The translations under genes were made by a program, and so were the position numbers. Below are positions 1 through 5,020 of a DNA stretch of 5,020 nucleotides, one piece after another. Position 1 is the first letter of the stretch. Every line of letters begins with the position of its first letter. The notes beneath the pieces were generated by a model. It saw only the letters and a list, made by a program, of their open reading frames with translations. It was not told where the DNA came from and made no database searches. The DNA is taken from assembly GCA_021767525.1 (NCBI GenBank), contig JAASTF010000254.1, forward strand, positions 1-5,020, in the 5' to 3' direction. The stretch is from Paracoccaceae bacterium (GTDB lineage Bacteria > Pseudomonadota > Alphaproteobacteria > Rhodobacterales > Rhodobacteraceae).

Positions 1-15
1 CTATGGGAGGACCAC

Positions 16-1308
16 ATGACAGACGCACCCGCCTACGGTTTCGACACGCTTGCCATCCATGCCGGCGCCCGCCCCGATCCGGCCACCGGCGCGCGGCAGA
101 CGCCGATCTACCAGACCACCGCTTACGTGTTCCGCGATGCCGATCACGCGGCCGCCCTCTTTAACCTGCAAGAGGTCGGTTATATTTACTCGCGCCTCAC
201 GAACCCCACCGTGGCCGTTCTGCAGGAACGCATGGCGATGCTGGAAGGCGGGGCTGGTGCTGTTTGCTGTTCCTCGGGGCACGCGGCACAGATCATGGCG
301 CTGTTTCCGCTGATGGGGCCGGGCAAGAACATCGTGGTGTCGACCCGGCTTTACGGCGGCTCGATCACCCAGTTCAGCCAGACGATCAAGCGTTTTGGCT
401 GGTCGGCCAAATTCGTCGATTTCGACGACCTGGGCGCGATCGAGGCCGCGATTGACGACGACACCCGCGCGGTGTTCTGCGAATCCATCGCCAACCCGGG
501 CGGCTATATCACCGATCTCGATGCGGTCGCGGGCGTGGCCGACAAGGCGGGCCTGCCGCTGATCGTCGACAACACCAGCGCCACCCCCTACCTGTGCCGC
601 CCCATCGAACATGGCGCCACGCTGGTGGTGCATTCGATGACCAAGTTCCTGACCGGCAACGGCACCGTGACCGGCGGCGTGGTCGTCGACTCGGGGCGCT
701 TTGACTGGTCGGCGTCGGACAAGTTCCCCTCGCTCAGCGAGCCCGAGCCCGCCTATCACGGGCTGAAATTCCACGAAACCTTTGGCCCGCTGGCCTTTAC
801 CTTCCACGGTATCGCCATCGGGTTGCGCGACCTGGGCATGACGCTGAACCCCCAGGCCGCGCATTACACGCTGATGGGGATCGAAACCGTGGGCCTGCGG
901 ATGGAGCGGCACGTGGCGAACGCCACCAAGATCGCCCAATGGCTGGAAGGCCATGACGCGGTCGAGGGCGTGACCTATGCCGGCCTCAAATCCTCGCCCT
1001 ATCACGACCGGGTGGCGCGGATCTGCCCCAAGGGCGCGGGCGGGCTGTTCACAGTGGCGCTGAAAGGCGGCTATGACGCCTGCGTAAAGTTCGTCGACAG
1101 CCTGGAGCTGTTCAGCCATGTCGCGAACCTGGGCGACACGCGCAGCCTGGTGATCCACTCGGCCTCAACCACCCACCGCCAGCTGACCGAGGAACAGCAG
1201 GTCGCCGCCGGCGCCGCGCCCAACGTGGTGCGTATTTCCATCGGGATCGAGGATGCCGACGACCTGATCCGCGACCTGGACCAGGCGCTGAACAAGGCGG
1301 CGGGCTAA
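16..1308 (+). CDS. metY: O-acetylhomoserine sulfhydrylase (O-acetylhomoserine aminocarboxypropyltransferase), PLP-dependent
   Basis: This cytoplasmic enzyme condenses O-acetyl-L-homoserine with sulfide to give L-homocysteine and acetate, the direct sulfhydrylation route to methionine. The 430-residue product is complete and of normal length for MetY, longer than cystathionine gamma-synthases of the same Cys/Met-metabolism PLP family. Visible family marks are Y58-S-R60 in YSRLTNPT (phosphate-binding Tyr/Arg from the partner subunit), S86-S-G-H-A (PLP phosphate loop), D185 in IVDNT (pairs with the pyridine nitrogen), K210 in SMTKF (Schiff-base lysine), and R406 near the C-terminus (substrate carboxylate). 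The C-terminal stretch HSASTTHRQL from H381 is the MetY signature, with Ser382 where Pro is more usual. The ATG at 16 follows GGGAGG (5-10) by 5 bases. The gene stands alone on its strand here and is convergent with the next. Family assignment is firm. Choice of O-acetyl- over O-succinylhomoserine, and any regulation, is inferred only from overall resemblance; the promoter lies outside the window. Confidence 0.93.
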   Translation: MTDAPAYGFDTLAIHAGARPDPATGARQTPIYQTTAYVFRDADHAAALFNLQEVGYIYSRLTNPTVAVLQERMAMLEGGAGAVCCSSGHAAQIMALFPLMGPGKNIVVSTRLYGGSITQFSQTIKRFGWSAKFVDFDDLGAIEAAIDDDTRAVFCESIANPGGYITDLDAVAGVADKAGLPLIVDNTSATPYLCRPIEHGATLVVHSMTKFLTGNGTVTGGVVVDSGRFDWSASDKFPSLSEPEPAYHGLKFHETFGPLAFTFHGIAIGLRDLGMTLNPQAAHYTLMGIETVGLRMERHVANATKIAQWLEGHDAVEGVTYAGLKSSPYHDRVARICPKGAGGLFTVALKGGYDACVKFVDSLELFSHVANLGDTRSLVIHSASTTHRQLTEEQQVAAGAAPNVVRISIGIEDADDLIRDLDQALNKAAG

Positions 1309-1330
1309 GGCCCCTGCCTTATGACATGAT

Positions 1331-1357
1331 GACCGCGGCGGCACGCCCGCCGCGGTC
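1331..1357. terminator. Bidirectional hairpin between convergent genes
   Basis: A perfect inverted repeat, GACCGCGGCGG (1331-1341) and CCGCCGCGGTC (1347-1357), gives an 11-bp GC-rich stem with a 5-base loop (CACGC). It sits in the 54-base gap between the metY stop and the stop of the minus-strand enolase-family gene, 22 bases past the first and 5 bases past the second. Symmetry and position suit a terminator shared by both transcripts. Neither flank has a real U-tract, so classic intrinsic termination is not certain; it could instead act mainly as a 3'-end stabiliser. A second, weaker inverted repeat, AAGGC (1307-1311) and GCCTT (1316-1320), overlaps the metY stop codon. Confidence 0.7.
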
Positions 1358-1362
1358 GGCCC

Positions 1363-2487
1363 TTATACGGCCTGCGCGTTGAACCGTTCCGCGGCCCGGG
1401 CCACCGCATCGCGATCCAACCGCAACCCCAGCCCCGGCGCAGCCGCCAGCGACAGGCAGCCCCTGACCGGCGCCACGTCCGGCCCTTCCAGCACATTATC
1501 CTGCAAAAGCTGCCACATGATCTGGTTGCCATCGTCCAGGTTCGGGATGGCGCGCCCCACATGATGTTCGGCAACCGTGGTGATGGCCGTGGTCATCGAC
1601 GAATGGATGCAAAGCTTCAGCCCCGCCGCCTCGGCAATGCCGGCGGCCTTTATCATGGGCCGCAACCCGCCGATTTCGCGCGGGCCCACCGCGATCATGT
1701 GCGCGTGCCCGCCGCTGACGGCGCGGTAGACCTCGTTCAAGGTGAAAACCGACTGATCCGCCCCTATCGGGATCGGGCTTTGCCGCGCGACCTGCCCCAG
1801 CGCCTCAAGCGAGGTCGAGGGCGTGGGTTGTTCGATGTATTCCACGTCATAGGGCGCCAGCCGGGCGATCATGCGCAACGCCGTGGCGGGATCCCATGCC
1901 TCGTTCGCGTCAAGGCGCAGGCGGGTGTCGCCGATGGCAGCGCGCACCGCGCGCACGGCGGCGATGTCGCGGTCGGGGTCGATGCCGACCTTGAGGTAGA
2001 TAATGGGATGGCCCTGCGCCACCGCGCCTTGCGCATCGGCCACAAGCTGGTCGACGGTGTCGCCCTGCAGGAAATAGAAATACCCCACATGATCGCGCAC
2101 CGCCCCGCCCAGCAGGTCCCAGACCGGGCGGCCCACCGCCTGCCCCTGCAAATCCAGCGCCGCCATGTCGAAGCCGCACATCAGCTGGTTGGCATAGCGG
2201 GGCATGTTGCCGCCGAACACAAGGAACAGCCCGCGATAGGCCTCGGCCATGATCTGCGTCGCGTCAAAGACCGAGCGCCCGACAAAGCGCGCGCCGATCT
2301 TGCGCAGGATTTGCGCCTGCGCCGCCGGATCAGGGGAGGTTGTGGTTTCACCCAGCCCGATGCACCCATCCTCGCCAATCAGCTCGATCAGGTTGATGCA
2401 AAAGGCCTTTTCCACGCCCTGCGACCAGACATAAGGCGTCTTCAGCGGCATCAGCAGCGGGGTGATCCGAACATCGGTGACGATCAT
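1363..2487 (-). CDS. Mandelate racemase/muconate-lactonizing enzyme family protein (enolase superfamily), substrate unknown
   Basis: This 374-residue protein has the full two-part enolase-superfamily fold: an N-terminal capping domain (about 1-125) and a (beta/alpha)7-beta barrel (about 130-350). Family members abstract a proton alpha to a carboxylate, with the enolate held by Mg2+. Metal ligands are visible as D193 (LDANEAW), E219 (YIEQP) and D244 (ADQS). The second lysine of the K-x-K motif is kept as K166 (YLK), but the first is Y164. The sixth-strand position that holds Lys in muconate-lactonizing enzymes, or Asp in mandelate racemase, is G268, five residues before the GG pair. H295 (CIHSS) remains in the later barrel region. 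These changes rule out a simple muconate cycloisomerase label; racemase, dehydratase and cycloisomerase activities all remain possible. The ATG at 2487 was chosen over an upstream in-frame ATG at 2559 because AGGAG lies 7 bases before it and because it forms an ATGA overlap with the preceding VOC gene. It is probably translated coupled to that gene. Confidence 0.88.
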   Translation of the reverse strand: MIVTDVRITPLLMPLKTPYVWSQGVEKAFCINLIELIGEDGCIGLGETTTSPDPAAQAQILRKIGARFVGRSVFDATQIMAEAYRGLFLVFGGNMPRYANQLMCGFDMAALDLQGQAVGRPVWDLLGGAVRDHVGYFYFLQGDTVDQLVADAQGAVAQGHPIIYLKVGIDPDRDIAAVRAVRAAIGDTRLRLDANEAWDPATALRMIARLAPYDVEYIEQPTPSTSLEALGQVARQSPIPIGADQSVFTLNEVYRAVSGGHAHMIAVGPREIGGLRPMIKAAGIAEAAGLKLCIHSSMTTAITTVAEHHVGRAIPNLDDGNQIMWQLLQDNVLEGPDVAPVRGCLSLAAAPGLGLRLDRDAVARAAERFNAQAV

Positions 2488-2822
2488 GGCGCGGCTCCTG
2501 TGCGTGATCCGGGCGGGCGGGCCTTTGCATTGGTAGGACGCGCGCGCCGGCCCGCACAAGGCCGAAGCCCGTGCGCGCCCTCGCCATCGCGCCCCTGCGT
2601 TTCCGTTTTGCTGGAAAACAGCGCGATCTTTTTGCCCTGCGGGTCGCGCATGTAAGCCACGTAGAAATCCGATCGCCTGGGCTGGCCGGGGGCTGCGGCC
2701 GGCACAAAGCTCAATCCCTCGGGCCCTTCGGACAGGGCATAGCCAAGCGCCGGCAGAAAGGCGCAGTAAAACCGCCGGGCGCGCGCCATGTCGTCGGCCC
2801 CGACGGTGACATAGGCGATCAC
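2484..2822 (-). CDS. Shortened VOC (glyoxalase/bleomycin-resistance fold) family protein, probable internal deletion
   Basis: The 112-residue product opens like a small VOC protein: strand MIAYVTVGADD, then helix MARARRFYCAFLPALGY, then two short strands to about residue 45. It then passes directly to DFYVAYMRDPQGKKIALFS (52-70), which matches the last strands of the usual roughly 125-residue protein. The middle 45-50 residues, with the second alpha segment and most of the cavity, seem to be missing, with the join near residues 45-52 (about 2667-2690). After residue 71 comes a 41-residue Arg/Ala/Gly/Pro-rich tail that I do not recognise; normal relatives end near there. The GTG start is supported by AAGAAAGGA (2829-2837) 6 bases upstream. 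The stop overlaps the next gene's ATG as ATGA. The gene may be a decayed but still open remnant kept for coupling, or a minimal protein. Catalysis is unlikely, and no metal-ligand set is apparent. The VOC identity is fairly sure; function is unknown. Confidence 0.65.
   Translation of the reverse strand: MIAYVTVGADDMARARRFYCAFLPALGYALSEGPEGLSFVPAAAPGQPRRSDFYVAYMRDPQGKKIALFSSKTETQGRDGEGAHGLRPCAGRRARPTNAKARPPGSRTGAAP
2495..2499 (-). promoter_or_regulatory. Ribosome binding site that decides the enolase-family start
   Basis: AGGAG on the minus strand lies 7 bases before the ATG at 2487. It lies inside the 3' end of the VOC reading frame. It favours a start at 2487 over the longer frame from 2559, whose extra 24 residues do not look like any part of the enolase fold. 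Confidence 0.75.
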
Positions 2823-2828
2823 GGCGCG

Positions 2829-2837
2829 TCCTTTCTT
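2829..2837 (-). promoter_or_regulatory. Ribosome binding site supporting the GTG start of the VOC gene
   Basis: AAGAAAGGA on the minus strand ends 6 bases before the GTG at 2822. The protein from this GTG begins exactly at the first VOC strand, so no upstream start is needed. The site lies in the 31-base gap after the SIMPL gene stop, which suits co-transcription. Confidence 0.65.
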
Positions 2838-2853
2838 GGCGGGGTAAAACCGT

Positions 2854-3531
2854 TCACTCGATTTCGTAGACCAGCGTGACGGCGGCGTTCAACGTCAACT
2901 CGCCCTCGGCCAGCGGCACACCGGCATCCGCGGCCATGCGCGCCATCGGCATCGGGTCGGGCCCGCCGCTGCCCACTTCGCGGATGTCGCGGATGGCGCC
3001 CAGGGTCACACCCGCCGCCCCGGCCAGCAGCTGCGCCTTGCGCTGCGCGTCGGCGACGGCAGCGCTGCGCGCCTCGTCCATCGCAGCGGTGTTATCCTGC
3101 AACGCGAACGAGATACGCCCGATCCGGTTCGCCCCGTCCTCGACCAGCGCACCCAGGATCGGGCCGGCCATGTCCATCTCGCGCAGGCGCAGCGTGACGG
3201 TGTTGGCCGCGTTGAACCCCACGACGCGCCGCTGCGGCCCGTTGCGATCCTCGTAAACCGGGTTCAGCGACACCTGGGTGGTCTGGATGTCACGCGCCGC
3301 GATTCCTTCGGCTGTCATCCGTTCCTGCAAACGGGTCATCGCGGCCGAGGTTTCGGCCATCGCGGCCTGCGCCGTGTCGGCCTGCGCCTCGACGCCAAGG
3401 GTTATCACCACCATGTCGGGCGCACGCGCCACCGACCCGGCGCCGGTCACCGTCATGATGCGGCTGGCCTCTTGCGCCAGGGCCGCCATCGGCATCAGCA
3501 CCAGTGCGGCGCAAAGAAACAGGGCTCTCAT
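2854..3531 (-). CDS. SIMPL domain (DUF541, YggE-like) exported protein
   Basis: This 225-residue protein is complete. Residues 1-19 form a signal peptide: MR start, hydrophobic core ALFLCAALVLMP, and an ALA cleavage motif before Q20. It should therefore be exported to the periplasm. The rest is one SIMPL/DUF541 domain. The sequence shows VTGAGSVARAPDMVVITLGV near the N-terminus, GIAARDIQTTQVSLNPVY, a VGFNAANTVTLRLRE strand, GANRIGRISFAL, and a closing helix rich in Ala with DEARSAAVADAQRKAQLLA; the end VPLAEGELTLNAAVTLVYEI is also typical. E. coli YggE of this family is linked to oxidative-stress defence, but the molecular role is not established and no catalytic residues are known. The ATG at 3531 has GGAGG (3539-3543) 7 bases upstream. 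It is the first of three minus-strand genes and is 31 bases from the VOC gene, so it may lead the operon. It is divergent from the gene at 3696. Confidence 0.9.
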   Translation of the reverse strand: MRALFLCAALVLMPMAALAQEASRIMTVTGAGSVARAPDMVVITLGVEAQADTAQAAMAETSAAMTRLQERMTAEGIAARDIQTTQVSLNPVYEDRNGPQRRVVGFNAANTVTLRLREMDMAGPILGALVEDGANRIGRISFALQDNTAAMDEARSAAVADAQRKAQLLAGAAGVTLGAIRDIREVGSGGPDPMPMARMAADAGVPLAEGELTLNAAVTLVYEIE

Positions 3532-3695
3532 GAATTATCCTCCGGTTTTTCATTCGTTTACAGCGTGACGCGATTTTCCGCGGGCGCAAGGGGGCGGGGC
3601 GCACGCTCCCTTTCCCTCGGCAATAAGCTGCTGTAGGATTTGGCGACACGGCGGGGGACTCCCCCGGGACGACCAAGGATGATAGACCCGCGGCG
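3532..3695. other. Divergent intergenic region
   Basis: These 164 bases separate the start codons of the SIMPL gene (minus) and the large plus-strand gene, so promoters for both should lie here. The SIMPL ribosome site is at 3539-3543. I see no convincing -35/-10 pair on either strand. The nearest plus-strand candidate is TTCCCT (3612-3617) with TAGGAT (3634-3639) at 16-base spacing, a poor match. A GC-rich tract at 3580-3602 and a small hairpin at 3652-3666 are the only other structure noticed. Confidence 0.6.
3652..3666. repeat. G5/C5 hairpin in the leader of the 3696 gene
   Basis: CGGGGG (3652-3657) and CCCCCG (3661-3666) form a perfect 6-bp stem around the 3-base loop ACT. It lies 29 bases before the ATG at 3696, inside the likely 5' leader. 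It could affect translation initiation or simply be a GC-rich chance repeat. There is no following T-run, so a terminator reading is not favoured. Confidence 0.4.
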
Positions 3696-5020
3696 ATGAA
3701 ACCAAATTTCGCCCTGATCCTTTCTTTTGACGGCATTCGCCTGTTGCACCGCGCGCCGGCGGGGTGGCTTGTCGTGGGCGACGTGGCCCTTGACGTGCCA
3801 GACCTGGGCGCGGCGCTGGCCGGGCTGCGCGCCGATGCGCAGCGGTTGGACGACCAGGGGATGCGCACCAAGCTGGTGATCCCCGATGCGCAGATCAGGT
3901 ATCTGACGATCGACACCGGCAGCGCGTCCGATGATGAAATCGCCGCGCTTGTGGCCGGTGCGCTGGACGGCGCCACGCCCTATGCGGTTGCCGATCTGGC
4001 CTATGACTGGGCGCGCGACGGCGATCAAACCCATATCGCCGCCGTGGCGCGCGAAACGCTGGACGAGGCCGAGGCCTTTGCCATCGAGCATGAATTCCAC
4101 CCGGTCAGCTTTGTTGCCATGCCCGAAACGAGCGCGTTTTCCGGCGAGCCGTTCTTTGGCGCGGCACCGTCCTCGGCCGGCTGGCTGGCGCCGACCGACA
4201 GCCTGTCGCGCGATATGCAGCCCATTCGCATCATCGGCACCGCAGACATCCCCGCCGATCCGGTGGACGCATCGGACCCGGCCATCGCGGACAGCACCGC
4301 CGATCAGGCCGAGGCCGCCGAGGAAACCGCCCCCGCAGCCGTTGACGACACCGACCTGGGGCCAGCCGACAGCACGGCCGCGCAGGCCATCGCCGCCGAA
4401 GACAGCGCAGCGCCGCCGGACGAAGCCGCGCCTGCCGATGGCACCGCCGAGCAGGCAGCCGCCGCCCGTGGCGACGCCGATGACAGCCCCCCGCCGTTGG
4501 ACACGGCCGCGTCCGACGCGCCCGCCGACAGCACCGCCGAACAGGCCGAGGCCGCGCAACAGGATGACGCGCCGCTGGCCGTGCCGGCGGACACACCCGC
4601 CCCGCCGCCGGCCTTTGCCTCGATCCGCGCGGCGCGCGACGTGCCGCCCGCCCCGCCGCGCGTCAGCGCCACCGCGCCGGTGATCGATATCGACGACGAC
4701 GACGCCTTGCCGGATGCCCCCGCGGTCACCGGCAAATCGCCCGCCGCCCGCGACGAAAGCCAGGCCCGTCCAGCCCCGTCCGCACGCGCCGCCGGCAAGG
4801 CCCGGGGCGCCAGCCTGGGCGCTTTCCTGTCACGCCGTGGCCGCGCCGAGCGGCAGGATCCTGCCCCGCCAAAACGTCCCGCGCCCAGCATTCCGCCGGC
4901 CCCGCCGCTGCCCGCCTCGGCCGCGGCTGATGCAGGCCCCGCGCAAAGCATGGGCGTCAGCCCGGCGCTGGCGCAGCCCGCCACCGGCCCCGACCCCGAG
5001 GCCGAGCGCGAGCGGATGAC
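3696..5020 (+). CDS. Large hypothetical protein with GspL/PilM-like N-terminal domain and Ala/Pro/Asp-rich linker (3' end cut off by window)
   Basis: The frame stays open from the ATG at 3696 to the edge, giving 441 codons of a partial protein. Residues 1-150 look folded: a first strand FALILSFDGIRLLHR, then KLVIPDAQIRYLTI (59-72), ATPYAVADLAYDW (93-105) and IAAVARETLDEAEAF (114-128) leading to FHPVSFVAMP (134-143). This order recalls the actin-like cytoplasmic domain of type II secretion GspL and type IV pilus PilM, but it is short and I see no ATP-binding signature; the link is inference. Residues about 190-440 are Ala/Pro/Asp-rich and probably disordered, with four 11-residue repeats, an acidic run D333-D336, and a basic patch SRRGRAER (379-386). 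Similar Rhodobacterales proteins have, to my recollection, been labelled hypothetical or miscalled translation initiation factor 2. No in-frame start lies upstream back to the TAA at 3624. The ribosome site is weak: AAGGA (3675-3679) is 16 bases away. Real gene, fairly sure; function unknown. Confidence 0.85.
   Translation, partial: MKPNFALILSFDGIRLLHRAPAGWLVVGDVALDVPDLGAALAGLRADAQRLDDQGMRTKLVIPDAQIRYLTIDTGSASDDEIAALVAGALDGATPYAVADLAYDWARDGDQTHIAAVARETLDEAEAFAIEHEFHPVSFVAMPETSAFSGEPFFGAAPSSAGWLAPTDSLSRDMQPIRIIGTADIPADPVDASDPAIADSTADQAEAAEETAPAAVDDTDLGPADSTAAQAIAAEDSAAPPDEAAPADGTAEQAAAARGDADDSPPPLDTAASDAPADSTAEQAEAAQQDDAPLAVPADTPAPPPAFASIRAARDVPPAPPRVSATAPVIDIDDDDALPDAPAVTGKSPAARDESQARPAPSARAAGKARGASLGAFLSRRGRAERQDPAPPKRPAPSIPPAPPLPASAAADAGPAQSMGVSPALAQPATGPDPEAERERM
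4287..4556 (+). repeat. Four imperfect in-frame 33-bp repeats (ADSTAxQAxAA)
   Basis: Four copies of an 11-residue unit occur in the linker of the large protein: residues 198-208 (4287-4319), 224-234 (4365-4397), 247-257 (4434-4466) and 277-287 (4524-4556). Copies read ADSTADQAEAA, ADSTAAQAIAA, ADGTAEQAAAA and ADSTAEQAEAA. Start-to-start distances are 26, 23 and 30 residues, filled by divergent Pro/Asp/Ala-rich sequence. Copies 1 and 4 are nearest at both protein and DNA level. This suggests expansion by duplication of a unit of about 26 residues followed by drift. Confidence 0.75.

Noticed and set aside
1..1158. Long open minus-strand frame opposite metY
   Set aside because: It is the GC-rich antisense shadow of a clear full-length metY. 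Its His/Arg/Gly-rich translation resembles no family.
2488..2559. Upstream in-frame ATG giving a 24-residue N-terminal extension to the enolase-family protein
   Set aside because: The extension is unrelated to the fold, lies within the VOC frame, and is worse supported than the ATG at 2487 with AGGAG at 7 bases.
2530..2559. Possible internal promoter for the enolase-family gene: TTGTGC (2554-2559) and TACCAA (2530-2535) on the minus strand, 18-base spacing
   Set aside because: Only about half of each hexamer matches consensus and the site lies in coding sequence. The ATGA overlap argues for coupling instead.
1561..2655. Long plus-strand frame opposite the enolase-family gene
   Set aside because: The minus strand encodes a complete, well-conserved enzyme with metal ligands. 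The plus-strand translation is Arg/Ala/His-rich shadow sequence.
3557..3589. Possible SIMPL promoter: TTGCGC (3584-3589) and TGTAAA (3557-3562) on the minus strand
   Set aside because: The 21-base spacing is too long for a standard vegetative promoter.
3558..4559. Long minus-strand frame opposite the 3696 gene
   Set aside because: Its translation is Gly/Arg-rich with no recognisable domain. The opposite strand has a patterned N-terminal domain and in-frame repeats.
3931..4683. Plus-strand frame rich in Pro/Arg inside the large gene
   Set aside because: It is a shifted reading of the Ala/Pro/Asp linker. The true frame begins at 3696 and stays open to the edge.
4680..4860. Acidic D-run and basic SRRGR patch as a nuclear-type or DNA-binding motif
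   Set aside because: Both lie in low-complexity linker with no supporting fold; composition alone does not support a function.

Overview
The window looks like chromosomal DNA of a GC-rich alphaproteobacterium, most likely in the Rhodobacteraceae (Rhodobacter/Paracoccus/Roseobacter relatives). The grounds are strong G/C preference at third codon positions, dense packing on both strands, and resemblance of every protein, from memory, to Rhodobacterales families. No database search was possible. No tRNA, rRNA, insertion sequence, CRISPR array or phage gene was seen.

Layout. (1) Positions 16-1308, plus strand: a complete PLP enzyme of the O-acetylhomoserine sulfhydrylase family (metY), which makes homocysteine for methionine synthesis. 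(2) Positions 1309-1362: a short gap between convergent genes, holding a perfect 11-bp GC-rich hairpin that probably ends transcription from both sides. (3) Positions 3531 down to 1363, minus strand: three co-directional genes that look like one operon. In transcription order they are a secreted SIMPL/DUF541 protein, a shortened VOC (glyoxalase-fold) protein, and an enolase-superfamily enzyme of the mandelate racemase/muconate-lactonizing type. The VOC stop and the enolase-family start share an ATGA overlap. (4) Positions 3532-3695: a divergent intergenic region with a small G5/C5 hairpin. (5) Position 3696 to the window edge, plus strand: the first 441 codons of a large protein. It has a compact N-terminal domain that resembles the GspL/PilM actin-like fold, then a long Ala/Pro/Asp-rich, probably disordered segment with four copies of an 11-residue repeat.

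There is no obvious single pathway. metY is a housekeeping biosynthetic gene. The minus-strand trio may be co-expressed, but its substrate cannot be read from sequence. The most notable points are three. The enolase-family enzyme lacks two of the usual acid/base residues. The VOC gene appears to have lost about 45-50 codons from its middle while keeping an open frame and a coupled downstream start. The right-hand partial gene combines a pilus/secretion-like N-terminal domain with a repeat-bearing disordered linker.
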